DNA from: CALESS01 sp041741455
GTDB taxonomy: Bacteria; Chloroflexota; Anaerolineae; Anaerolineales; Anaerolineaceae
Reading direction: 5' to 3'
Assembly (NCBI GenBank): GCA_041741455.1
Contig: JBGSJZ010000140.1
Span: forward strand, 1-22,672
Length of the DNA: 22,672 bases
Shown piece by piece: positions 1 through 6,991 of the stretch. Below the pieces are notes generated by a model. The model made no database searches. It saw only the letters and a list, made by a program, of their open reading frames with translations, and had not been told where the DNA came from. The position numbers and the translations under genes were made by a program. Position 1 is the stretch's first letter; each line of letters opens with the position of its first letter.

Positions 1-394
1 CAACCCCGCCGGACCAGTTCACCAGGTTTACCTGGCGTGAGGGCAGGATAGTCACCTGACGGGCGCTGGTCAACCGTGCCTGTGCCATCCATTCATCGGG
101 CCGTTCCAAAAAATCTTCGGCTGAGGTCACTGGAATACCGCTGGTCTCGAGGGTTCTGGTCAGAACGTCCGCGGATAATCCGGTCATCGGCATGACTTCT
201 CCCAGAATGACCAGGTTTACACCCACCAGGTTCTGTAAGACTCCCTGAGTGGTGAAGGCTTCTCGCAGCGTCACCATCGGACATCCTGCGAGAACGTCCA
301 ACAGCTTTTGGTCCGGTTGTTTTGCGGCCAGGAGGACAATCAGGTCTTTCTGGCGCTTTTGTGGTGAGAGGATTTTCGAGAGGTTAAAGTTCAA
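1..394 (-). CDS. Partial protein with probable P-loop ATPase domain beginning at window edge
   Basis: Open frame of about 131 residues that runs off the left edge of the window. It appears to begin at a TTG (392-394) that overlaps the last codons of the upstream membrane-protein gene. An AGGAG lies 10 bases upstream of that TTG, and an in-frame TAA just before it rules out an earlier start. The visible part is a mixed alpha/beta sequence that I do not recognise. It has an ILSPQKRQKDLIVLLAAK start and ends VNLVNWSGGV exactly at the window edge. A hydrophobic strand followed by SGGV is what precedes the GK(T/S) of a deviant Walker A in ParA/MinD/CpaE ATPases. An N-terminal receiver-like region followed by a P-loop would match CpaE-type proteins. 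The family call is inference; the frame and overlap are seen directly. Confidence 0.55.
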   Translation of the reverse strand, partial: MNFNLSKILSPQKRQKDLIVLLAAKQPDQKLLDVLAGCPMVTLREAFTTQGVLQNLVGVNLVILGEVMPMTGLSADVLTRTLETSGIPVTSAEDFLERPDEWMAQARLTSARQVTILPSRQVNLVNWSGGV

Positions 395-713
395 GAGACT
401 GCTTCTCCTTTATGGTGGATAGATCGGCAGAAATCAGCAGAATGGTTGCGGCAATCTGCAGAACGACGAGAAAAACGAGTAAGCCGGCCAGGGTTGCAGA
501 AGGCACGGGCGCGGAGTGAAAAACTAAGATTAGTCCGCCAACGCTGAGTGCCATTCCGGAGGTGCGAATCAGCATAAGATTGGATAAGACCGCGCCAGTA
601 ATCATGAGAGCCACGACAAACCCGATGAGTGGGTCTGGTAAGCGAGTGACCTTGAGCAAAAATGCTGAACCGATCGAGAGTGAAAAGAGAATATTGGAAT
701 ACATCCGGGACAT
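384..713 (-). CDS. Small hydrophobic membrane protein, unknown function
   Basis: A 109-residue protein made almost entirely of hydrophobic segments, about four predicted membrane helices (near residues 5-22, 28-47, 52-68 and 75-95), with a short polar tail ending KEKQSLEL. I do not recognise a family. The ATG is at 711-713 with only a weak upstream ribosome-binding site. Its 3' end overlaps the TTG start of the probable P-loop gene, so the two are probably co-transcribed and translationally coupled. If the neighbour is a CpaE/ParA-like ATPase, this could be a membrane component of a pilus or secretion locus, but nothing in the sequence proves that. Confidence 0.6.
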   Translation of the reverse strand: MSRMYSNILFSLSIGSAFLLKVTRLPDPLIGFVVALMITGAVLSNLMLIRTSGMALSVGGLILVFHSAPVPSATLAGLLVFLVVLQIAATILLISADLSTIKEKQSLEL

Positions 714-1235
714 AGGATATTGGCGAACCTTTCCGCAGTTCTGGTTATGTGCAGCTTGGTTTTTCGATTCACACTGATCGAGAATGTGGAATCAAAAACG
801 ACCGTCCCGAAAACGAGCCCAACTCCAGATTGGGTGGAGCTCTTTTACGAGAGCAGTCGCCTGACGATGAATAAAAAAATTACCAAACGATGGGTGCGAC
901 CGCAGATATATAAGTCAAGTTCTATTCTAGCATTGGATAGATAACCATCCTAGCAAGAATAAAACTTTGGCTGAGTTGGTAATATAAAATTGGTTATGAT
1001 TAACCCTAGTCGAGGGTTGTTATTGCAATGTTTAGGTCAGAAGTGATGTGTAATATTAACTGTAACTTTTTTGAATTACATGGAAATCTATACAACCCAT
1101 GAAATAGAAAATCGTTGATGTTAGCCATCAATACGTAAATCACGGTGGAATTCTTCGGATGGATGCTCTCCTATGACCCCGATTAGCCACTACCTGCGAG
1201 CGCAGGCCCTAGCGGCTGTATAGGTGAAAAACGCA
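714..1235. other. Non-coding stretch, no convincing gene
   Basis: AT-rich sequence with no reading frame that resembles a protein. One small hairpin is visible: AACCCT at 1002-1007 pairs with AGGGTT at 1013-1018 around a five-base loop. It has no T-tract or flanking gene that would make it a terminator. The right part leads into the terminator of the YCII-family gene. The left part must contain the promoter of the minus-strand membrane-protein gene, but I cannot point to clear -35 and -10 boxes. Confidence 0.5.
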
Positions 1236-1269
1236 AAGGTCTCCTGTAGCGCTTTGCCCAGGAGACCTT
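1236..1269 (-). terminator. Intrinsic terminator of the YCII-family gene
   Basis: A perfect 11-bp inverted repeat: AAGGTCTCCTG at 1236-1246 and CAGGAGACCTT at 1259-1269, with a 12-base loop. Read on the minus strand the stem is followed by TTTGCGTTTTTC, a T-rich tract. It lies about 33 bases past the stop codon of the minus-strand YCII-family gene, so it fits a Rho-independent terminator for it. Confidence 0.75.
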
Positions 1270-1302
1270 CATATAAATATGATCCGAGTTGATGTCGGAA
1301 AT

Positions 1303-1626
1303 TTATCCCATTGCGTTGAACGTTTCAAACACCATAATGGCTGCTCCGCCTTTCAAGACCGGGCAGCCCTTTGCCATCCCGACCGCTTCATCCAGTGAAT
1401 TGGCTTTGAGGATCGAGTAACCACTCGGCATCGGCCCTCCGGACCCGTCACTGACTTTACCATCTTTGGAAATGGTTTTTGCCTGGGGAGTGAAAGGATT
1501 TCCACCGTCCACTAAAGCGCCGCCTAATTTCCCGAACCAATTCTGCCATTCAGTCATGACCGCTTTTTGTTCGGCTTCGGTCTCGGGCATCGCGCCTCCA
1601 CTGTAGAGTAACAGATAGTTTGCCAT
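1303..1626 (-). CDS. YCII-related (DGPF) domain protein
   Basis: A 107-residue protein matching the YCII/DGPF-type ferredoxin-like fold. It opens with a MANYLLLYSGG beta strand, then a helix with EWQNWFGKLGGALVDGGNPF, a glycine/serine-rich loop (KVSDGSGGPMPSGYSIL), and a C-terminal helix-strand (SLDEAVGMAKGCPVL) ending GGAAIMVFETFNAMG. Length is typical of the family. AAGGAG sits nine bases before the ATG at 1624-1626, supporting the start. It has its own terminator downstream. It is divergent from the ECF sigma factor at 1820; YCII/DGPF proteins are a known genomic partner of some ECF sigma groups. The biochemical role of these proteins is poorly defined; a small-molecule binding or enzymatic role is assumed from the YciI fold. 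Confidence 0.85.
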   Translation of the reverse strand: MANYLLLYSGGAMPETEAEQKAVMTEWQNWFGKLGGALVDGGNPFTPQAKTISKDGKVSDGSGGPMPSGYSILKANSLDEAVGMAKGCPVLKGGAAIMVFETFNAMG

Positions 1627-1661
1627 GGTTTTTGACTCCTTATGAATATTAAGTGTGACCT

Positions 1662-1696
1662 CTCATCAATAAGGGGGAGGTCCCTCTATTGATGAG
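1662..1696. promoter_or_regulatory. Hairpin/inverted repeat in the divergent YCII-sigma intergenic region
   Basis: CTCATCAATA (1662-1671) is a perfect inverted repeat of TATTGATGAG (1687-1696). Inside it, GGGGG (1673-1677) can pair with TCCCT (1681-1685), leaving a three-base loop. It lies 36-70 bases upstream of the YCII start and about 125 bases upstream of the sigma-factor start. No T-run follows on either strand, so it looks more like an operator or a structured 5' leader of the YCII mRNA than a terminator. Confidence 0.45.
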
Positions 1697-1755
1697 CAGG
1701 TTCTTTTGAATTTAATAACTATGACGGTAAATGATTATAAAACCATTCGGTCAAT

Positions 1756-1786
1756 TTGGAATATTTAGATATATAATCTCTATAAT
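1756..1786 (+). promoter_or_regulatory. Possible promoter of the ECF sigma gene
   Basis: TTGGAA at 1756-1761 and TATAAT at 1781-1786 are separated by 19 bases; a second TATAAT occurs at 1772-1777. The region is very AT-rich, so chance matches are likely. The sequence leads directly to the sigma-factor start at 1820. This is a weak call. Confidence 0.25.
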
Positions 1787-1819
1787 AAATTTTCGATCCT
1801 ATTTCTTGGGAAAGATGGA

Positions 1820-2878
1820 ATGACCAACCGTTCGACCAGCGAAACGTTTGACCCTCCTATTTCAGAAGATTTCGTGAATGCCTTGGATGCAGCACGGAGT
1901 GGAGACGCTGACGCCTTCGGCCAGATTACTGAACAATACCGGCTCGAACTGCGCGCCCATTGCTATCGCATGATGGGTTCGATTGAGGACGCGGAAGATT
2001 TGGTGCAAGAAACCTTTCTTCGTGCATGGCGGCGATTGGAGACTTATCAAGGGCGCGCTTCTTTCCGCGCCTGGTTGTATAAAATCGCGACAAATGCCAG
2101 CTTAGATGCACTGGAACGTCTCCCTAGACGCACCCTGCCGGTCGAAGAAGAGGGTTCCGGCGCTCTATTTGGTGCGGAACAGGCGGTGGTAAGCGAACCG
2201 GCCTGGGTTGAACCCTTTCCCGATGCCTGGCTGGCTGCGAGCAGCGCTGGCCCAGAAGCTCGCTACGATACCTATGAGAGCATTTCGCTTGCCTTCTTGG
2301 TGGCACTACAGATCCTTCCGCCTCGGCAGAGGACCGTTCTCATATTAGCGGATGTGCTGGACTGGAAGATATCGGAAATCGCTGATCTTGTGGAAATCTC
2401 CCTTTCAGCGACGACCAGCCTGCTACATCGTGCGCGTGAGACCATGAAACAGCGGAACCAATCAGGGAAGCTGCATCTGAGTAGAATGGGTATTCCAAAT
2501 GACCAGACCCGGCTCCTGCTCGATCAATATGCCCGCGCCTGGGAATCTGCAGACCTGGATGGGATCATTGCCTTGCTGGCCGATGATGCAATCTTCCCGA
2601 TGCCGCCTATGCCGGTCGCCGTGGTGGGGAGACAAGCCATGGTCGAGCTCTATACGAAGAGCATTTTAGCCGGAGATGCACGCGGGCGTTGGAAACTGGT
2701 TCCAATCCGCGCCAATGGCCAGCCTGGTTTTGCGTTTTATCGTGTAGACGAGGCCACACACAAATACCATGCCTTTGCTTTGCAGGTACTGACGATTGAA
2801 AACGACCTAGTGGTCAATGCAACGACCTTTGGTTTCCCTGCCTTATTTCACTTTTTTGATCTACCTGCAATCCTCTAA
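1820..2878 (+). CDS. ECF-type RNA polymerase sigma factor with C-terminal SnoaL-like domain
   Basis: A 352-residue sigma-70 family protein. Region 2 spans about residues 35-100 (ELRAHCYRMMGSIEDAEDLVQETFLRAWRR is the classic core, in two parts around HCYRMMG and AEDLVQETFLRAW). Region 4 spans about 150-210 (LPPRQRTVLILADVLDWKISEIA). Residues about 228-345 form a SnoaL/NTF2-like domain with DDAIFPMPPMP and a GRQAM motif. The architecture and length match the SigG-like/TIGR02960 ('SigX5') group, where the extension replaces a separate anti-sigma factor and is thought to control activity. No anti-sigma gene is adjacent. The start ATG at 1820 follows a weak GGGAAAG. The divergent YCII/DGPF gene is its likely regulatory partner or target. 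Confident as a sigma factor; subgroup less certain. Confidence 0.93.
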   Translation: MTNRSTSETFDPPISEDFVNALDAARSGDADAFGQITEQYRLELRAHCYRMMGSIEDAEDLVQETFLRAWRRLETYQGRASFRAWLYKIATNASLDALERLPRRTLPVEEEGSGALFGAEQAVVSEPAWVEPFPDAWLAASSAGPEARYDTYESISLAFLVALQILPPRQRTVLILADVLDWKISEIADLVEISLSATTSLLHRARETMKQRNQSGKLHLSRMGIPNDQTRLLLDQYARAWESADLDGIIALLADDAIFPMPPMPVAVVGRQAMVELYTKSILAGDARGRWKLVPIRANGQPGFAFYRVDEATHKYHAFALQVLTIENDLVVNATTFGFPALFHFFDLPAIL

Positions 2879-3106
2879 GTCTAGTAATCTGGCTGGATGC
2901 CGGCCTGTATAAGATTCCCCGACTCAACACTCACTTTTTTCTGAGTTGCATGAGCCGCGAATATGAGACATAAAGTTCCAAATACAATCGTACCGCATCA
3001 AACAAGTTTTGTTAGGCGGCACGATTTGAGTAAAATCTGGCGCAGCTCGATAAAGTCCATGCAAGGATGAAAACCACAGACAAGAGCAGACCTTGAACAA
3101 ACATCT
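2879..3106. other. Intergenic stretch, no gene seen
   Basis: No frame here reads as a protein. A weak 5-bp stem (ACTCA/TGAGT around 2930-2946) with a T-rich loop follows the sigma-factor gene but is not a convincing terminator. The segment ends at the stop codon of the integrase remnant. Confidence 0.4.
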
Positions 3107-3400
3107 TTACTCATCCAGTGGGCTGCGCACGGCTTTCGGTCCGCGGTTGAGCATGTGGGTATAGACCATCGTGGTGGGCGCATACATGCGCACGACATCT
3201 TTATGTCCAAGCAGTTCCTGAACGGTGCGGACACCTGCCCAGAACCGGAGGTGCTGGGTATCATACCCGGCCTCCAACAAGTGGGTGGCAGAGCAATGAC
3301 GAAAGGTATGGCAGCCAACTTTATAGGAATATCAACTTTCTGCACCGCTGCCTTGACGTTTTTTGCAGCCCGGTTTCACGTATATGAAAACGACGGATGT
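3107..3400 (-). pseudogene. Remnant of an integron-type tyrosine recombinase (C-terminal catalytic part)
   Basis: Read on the minus strand, about 95 codons resemble the C-terminus of integron integrases. In order the pieces are RRFHIRETGLQK, then VKAAVQKVDIPIK, then VGCHTFRHCSATHLLEAGYD, RTVQELLGHKDV, TTMVYTHMLNRGPKAVRSPLDE and stop (3107-3109). These are the HTFRH box (catalytic His and Arg), the LLGH box and the YTH nucleophile tyrosine. They fall in three reading frames, with shifts near 3357 and 3325 and an in-frame TGA, so the gene is dead. Two short stretches (about 10 residues after GYD, about 6 after HKDV) are extra compared with the family as I remember it. The N-terminal two-thirds is absent. 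The HTFRH and LNRG..VRSPLD signatures favour IntI-like over XerC/D. Confidence 0.75.
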
Positions 3401-3776
3401 AAAAGTTCAGCAACTTAAAAATCGGGTTTCCCAGAGTCAACCAAAAGCAGAATGTTTGCTCGCTTGATTTTTCTAGCACCTGGGCGACCCTTTTGGGTAA
3501 GTGAAACTTATTCTGCCTTTTCGTCTTTGCTCGAGTCTACTATGTATTTCTTCGCCTCCTGCGACTAAACTCAAAAACAATACCAGATAACACCCAACCT
3601 TTAATTGATATTTCACAAGTAGATTGAGCAACCATTTCATCTGGAGGAAAAAAATCATGTGTTGATTCATTTAGGCAAAGCTTTTCTCGTTTCTGTTTTC
3701 TCTCATCCATCCTGGTCGTTTATTTGGACCTGAGAATGGCCTTTAAATCCTTTTGCTAAGCCAGTAATTTTCCACA
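3401..3776. other. Decayed intergenic sequence
   Basis: No coding frame with recognisable protein content on either strand. It lies between the integrase remnant and the transposase remnant, so it is probably leftover mobile-element or cassette DNA. I searched for attC-like core pairs here and did not find a convincing one. Confidence 0.4.
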
Positions 3777-3960
3777 TTGCTGCAGAATCGGGATCATCCC
3801 GTATCCTATTATCGAAACGTATTTCGAACATTCGATGCCAACGCGTATGCAGAGCGTTGGGTGCGGACAGTCAAGGGGGAATTGTTTAGATCAGATCCTG
3901 ATGGAAAGTCGGATAGATACCCCTCATGGCAAGACATCCCTGGAATCTCCCCATCTAAAA
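3777..3960 (+). pseudogene. Remnant of an rve-type DDE transposase/integrase-core protein
   Basis: The frame contains FRTFDANAYAERWVRTVKGE, which matches the end of the integrase catalytic core of IS3/IS481-type transposases (typically RTP.ANAYAERWVRTVR.ECLD). The Glu of AERW is the third acidic residue of the DDE triad. After GE the homology continues as CLDQILM in another frame. An extra T in the GAATTGTTTAGATC stretch near 3890 explains the shift. Neither the first two Asp residues nor a normal C-terminus can be found, and no terminal repeats are evident. This is a small transposon scar. Confidence 0.65.
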
Positions 3961-3969
3961 AAGATTGAT

Positions 3970-4221
3970 ATGGTAAACCAGGAATTTTGACGAGGAGAAC
4001 CTTATATTCCTTCCCAGGAACTATGGATTAAGTTTTCATACCCTATGGGTTTTTAGGGTAGGTCCGTTTTAGAGATCAACCATTGGGTTGACAAAGCGCA
4101 CCAAAGGGTTGAGGGTGGAATACATCCATTGTTTTTTGTATTTCAACTGGACGGTTGGTTACTTTTGATCGGTAGCCTTGTATCCTATAACCAATCAAAC
4201 GTACCCATAAAGGAGATAATA
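3970..4221. other. Intergenic region upstream of the membrane-protein/two-component operon
   Basis: No gene seen. A TTGACA at 4088-4093 has no good -10 at normal distance. A TATAAC near 4189 has only a weak upstream partner (TTGATC, about 15 bases away). The promoter of the following operon presumably lies here. A reading frame extends back from the next gene to 4129, but the ribosome-binding site places the start at 4222. Confidence 0.35.
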
Positions 4222-4674
4222 ATGGTAAACGAAATCAGTATTTCATCTGAAAAGCAGGTTGCTAAAAGCCAATCTGGCCGGCTGATTTGGGTCAGCCTGA
4301 CGGCGATGATTGTCGCCATAGCAGCCAACCTGGGCCTCTATTATGCGGTGGGAATCCTGTTCCCCGATGTGGCAACCTGGTCTGGGGTCGGGCCCGGGCA
4401 AATCGCAGGCGCGAATTTCGTGTACTTGTTCATTGGAGCGCTTGTCTTCGCAGTCGTTCGTCGTAAGTCGCCCCGTCCGGCTCGCCATTTTCTGCTGATC
4501 GCATCCATTGGCCTGCTCCTGTCTTTCGCCTTGCCCATCTCTGCCGGCTTCGGTTATGGTGCGCCTGGCACGCCCCCAGCCAGCGCGGCGACCGTCGTCA
4601 CGCTGTGCCTGATGCATATTGTGTCCTTCGCGATCAGTGTACCAATGTTCAACCGTCTGGTTTCGGACAAATAA
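4222..4674 (+). CDS. DUF6069-like four-helix membrane protein
   Basis: A 150-residue integral membrane protein. A polar start (MVNEISISSEKQVAKSQSG) leads into four predicted helices near residues 20-44, 62-80, 88-108 and 118-142. The loop between helices 1 and 2 carries DVATWSGVGPGQ. The overall pattern resembles DUF6069 family proteins, whose function is unknown. The frame is open from 4129, but AGGAG at 4211-4215 is six bases before the ATG at 4222, which therefore is the likely start. It is the first gene of a same-strand run that ends in a two-component system, with 91 bases to the next gene. Confidence 0.75.
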   Translation: MVNEISISSEKQVAKSQSGRLIWVSLTAMIVAIAANLGLYYAVGILFPDVATWSGVGPGQIAGANFVYLFIGALVFAVVRRKSPRPARHFLLIASIGLLLSFALPISAGFGYGAPGTPPASAATVVTLCLMHIVSFAISVPMFNRLVSDK

Positions 4675-4765
4675 CACGAAAATTCTACGACAGGTATGGT
4701 TGGTCAAAGGAAGACTGGCCAAACATACCAAAACTATTCGATCGATTTTATAGGAGTCAGAACCC

Positions 4766-5476
4766 ATGAACGAGCTGTTTTACGTCCGAATTATTGCTTA
4801 TTCACTCTTACCCCTGCTGCTGGCAGTGGGCCATAGCATGCTCAACCGGCAGACTCGCACGCCCGCCCGGCGGATTGAATTGTTCATCATCTACTTGCTG
4901 GCAATCAGCGTTGGGGCTAATGGGCTTGGTGGAGCGTTTGGCCATCTCTTCCTTTCCGACCTGGTCGCGAGAGGTGTTGGCTGGCCGACCGGCAGTCCCT
5001 TCCAACTGGAGATGGGTTTTGCCAACCTGCTGATTGGCGTGTTGGGCCTGATAGCCGTCGGTCGCCGGGACGGTTTCCGTACCGCTGCTATTTTAGCAAC
5101 CACCATTCTGGGTGTGGGCGCCACAATTGTTCACCTGTTGGATATTGCAGCTTCAGGCAATCTATCCCCTGGAAATACCATCCAAAATCTGGGCAACCTG
5201 TTGGACCCGGTACTGCTGATAGGGCTGACCTGGCTGGCATCCCGCACCACTGACCCAGACGCGGAAAGCCCGGCCTTCCTGCGTTGGCAGATGCTTCAGC
5301 AGCCGATTGTTGGCATGGCGGCTGTCGGCATTGGGACTGGCTTTGGTGTTGGTTATGCTGTTGGTGGGATGCTTCTCTTGACCCTGATTGGCGCTGGAGT
5401 AGGTATCGGTTTAGGCATTTTCCTCAGCCGGCGCGCTGCCCAAGGGCAGGATCATTCGCTCGCTAACGCGGCATAG
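4766..5476 (+). CDS. DUF6790-like polytopic membrane protein
   Basis: A 236-residue protein with about six or seven predicted membrane segments. The conserved-looking region W..GSPFQLEMGFANLLIGVLG (around residues 73-97) resembles the SPFQ.E...AN.. motif that I associate with DUF6790. The C-terminal part (about 180-222) is very glycine-rich (AAVGIGTGFGVGYAVGG). No catalytic motif is recognised. AGGAG precedes the ATG by nine bases. It sits between the DUF6069-like and DUF2306-like genes, 36 bases before the latter, and probably shares their transcript. Function is not known; the family name is from memory and moderately sure. Confidence 0.75.
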   Translation: MNELFYVRIIAYSLLPLLLAVGHSMLNRQTRTPARRIELFIIYLLAISVGANGLGGAFGHLFLSDLVARGVGWPTGSPFQLEMGFANLLIGVLGLIAVGRRDGFRTAAILATTILGVGATIVHLLDIAASGNLSPGNTIQNLGNLLDPVLLIGLTWLASRTTDPDAESPAFLRWQMLQQPIVGMAAVGIGTGFGVGYAVGGMLLLTLIGAGVGIGLGIFLSRRAAQGQDHSLANAA

Positions 5477-5512
5477 CCGCGATCAATCATCTGGTCAAAT
5501 TGGAGGAACCAC

Positions 5513-6001
5513 ATGAATACACTGGGATGGACGCACATCGTTTTCGGGGTGTTGGCTTTATTGGCGGGGACAGTGGTTGTTTTGACACGCAAAGGCACTC
5601 GCTGGCACCGCACCCTTGGTCATGTTTACCTGACTGCGATGATTGGCCTGAACGTGACCGCCCTGTTTATTTATAACCTCTACGGCCGCTTTGGCCCTTT
5701 CCACTGGTTGGCCGTCAGCAGCCTGCTCACCTTGATCGCTGGGATGATCCCGGTGTTCACCCGCCGGCCAAAGGGACGCTGGCTGGAGCAGCACGCATTG
5801 ATCGTCAACATATCTTATATTGGTCTCGTAGCGGCGACCGCTGCCGAAATCACCAGCCGTATTCCCGGGTGGGAGGATGGTTTTGGTTGGGTGGTGGGAG
5901 CGACCAGCGCCCTGGTGATCGGGATTGGCGCAGTTCTCATGCAGCGTAAACTGCCCCAGACCATTCGCCGCACCCCGGCCCGTTTCCAGAAAGGCTTATA
6001 A
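5513..6001 (+). CDS. DUF2306-family membrane protein
   Basis: A 162-residue membrane protein with four helices. It contains WHRTLGHVYLTAMIGLNVTAL (residues about 31-51, the H..LG..Y...M pattern typical of DUF2306 proteins) and a second histidine-bearing segment, EQHALIVNISYIGL. The paired histidines within or next to helices suggest a cofactor (possibly haem) or metal site, but this is not demonstrated for the family. GGAGG lies a few bases before the ATG. The stop codon ends at 6001 and the next ATG begins at 6003, so translation of the following protease is probably coupled. Confidence 0.82.
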   Translation: MNTLGWTHIVFGVLALLAGTVVVLTRKGTRWHRTLGHVYLTAMIGLNVTALFIYNLYGRFGPFHWLAVSSLLTLIAGMIPVFTRRPKGRWLEQHALIVNISYIGLVAATAAEITSRIPGWEDGFGWVVGATSALVIGIGAVLMQRKLPQTIRRTPARFQKGL

Positions 6002-6002
6002 C

Positions 6003-6920
6003 ATGACCGCATATAAGCAGCGATTGACCACCTCGAAGCGGCGGATAGACTGGCCCATGATCTTATTCTTTGCCTTGGCTTACGCCATTGCCTGGGGCGC
6101 CTATGGTTTGGTTGCGCTCATCGCGCGCCAATCCAGTGTGAGCAGCGCGCAAACTCTGATGGCAATGGGCGATTCATTCCACTTGGATAATATGCGCCTC
6201 AGCGTTTCGCCATGGATGGTTTACCTGCTGACCAGATTGGCGGACTTTGCCTTCTCGATAGCGGGTATTACGCTGATCGCTGTGACCGCCGGTCGCGCCG
6301 GGCTGAGCGAGCTGTGGCACAGGTTGACACATTGGCGCATCCAATGGGTCTGGTATGCCGCCGGGCTGCTGCCGATTTTCTTATATGGGTTGGCCACCGT
6401 TGCCGCGGGGGCACTCCCCTCAGCCGATTTTTCGCCTGGCTCTATTTTCACCGCATTATTCAGCCTTCAAGCCGGGTTTTTCGTCTCTCTCTTTTTGCGC
6501 GGCGCATTCGGTGAAGAACTCGGTCTGCGTGGGTTCGCCCTGCCACGGTTGCAGCAAACCAATTCTCCGTTTCGAGCCAGTCTGGTGATCGGCATTTTGT
6601 GGGGGGGCTGGCATTTGCCTGTCCTGATTGGCCGGGATGGATTGTCTATCGTGGCGTTCAGCCTGTTGTCGATTGGCCTGAGTTTCCTGTTTACCTTGGT
6701 TTTTAACGGCAGCGGCGGCTCGCTCATCCCGGTGTTGCTGTTTCATGCCACCCAAAATTGGGAAGAGGGTTTTGAGACCATGTTTCCCAGTCTGGTTGGC
6801 TCAAATTGGGAGCTCATTTCTACCCTGGCATTGTTGATGATTGGGGTGGTGGCAGGGGTGAAGGTGTGGCGAATGAATCCCATAAGAGCAGTAGTCGCCG
6901 ACCCTGTTCAAATTCCATAG
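6003..6920 (+). CDS. CPBP-family intramembrane glutamic/metallo-type endopeptidase (CAAX protease-like)
   Basis: A 305-residue polytopic protein. The three CPBP/Abi motifs are visible: GAFGEELGLRGFALPRLQ (EE at residues 171-172, R176), GGWHLP (His204) and LLFHATQN (His248). In bacteria these proteases are linked to maturation of signalling peptides or to bacteriocin self-immunity; in eukaryotes the relatives cleave prenylated proteins. The chosen start (ATG 6003, MTAYKQRL) lies one base after the stop of the DUF2306 gene. An in-frame upstream extension to 5925 would overlap that gene heavily and has no ribosome-binding site. Seventy-one bases separate it from the histidine kinase. Confidence 0.92.
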   Translation: MTAYKQRLTTSKRRIDWPMILFFALAYAIAWGAYGLVALIARQSSVSSAQTLMAMGDSFHLDNMRLSVSPWMVYLLTRLADFAFSIAGITLIAVTAGRAGLSELWHRLTHWRIQWVWYAAGLLPIFLYGLATVAAGALPSADFSPGSIFTALFSLQAGFFVSLFLRGAFGEELGLRGFALPRLQQTNSPFRASLVIGILWGGWHLPVLIGRDGLSIVAFSLLSIGLSFLFTLVFNGSGGSLIPVLLFHATQNWEEGFETMFPSLVGSNWELISTLALLMIGVVAGVKVWRMNPIRAVVADPVQIP

Positions 6921-6954
6921 GAATAATGTTACACTGATAAAGGGACAAGAACAA

Positions 6955-6973
6955 TGTTGAACAATAGTCAACA
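6955..6973. promoter_or_regulatory. Short inverted repeat before the histidine kinase gene
   Basis: TGTTGA (6955-6960) and TCAACA (6968-6973) form an inverted repeat with a seven-base spacer, 19 bases upstream of the kinase start. NarL-family regulators bind inverted heptamer-like sites, so this could be an autoregulatory operator. The repeat is short and could be chance. Confidence 0.25.
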
Positions 6974-6991
6974 GTTGCCAATGAGTGGTCG

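Noticed and set aside
1002..1018. Small hairpin AACCCT/AGGGTT as a terminator
   Set aside because: No adjacent gene end and no T-tract on either strand.
3011..3017. GTTAGGC core (GTTRRRY) near the end of the integrase remnant
   Set aside because: No complementary GCCTAAC partner within normal attC distance; a seven-base match is expected by chance.
3155..3418. Plus-strand frame of 87 codons overlapping the integrase remnant
   Set aside because: Antisense of the recombinase-like sequence; its translation has no family resemblance.
4088..4093. TTGACA as the -35 of the operon at 4222
   Set aside because: No acceptable -10 at 15-19 bases; the following sequence is GAGGGT.
4243..4767. Long minus-strand frame of 174 codons opposite the DUF6069-like gene
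   Set aside because: Highly charged, low-complexity translation typical of the antisense of a membrane-protein gene; no ribosome-binding site.
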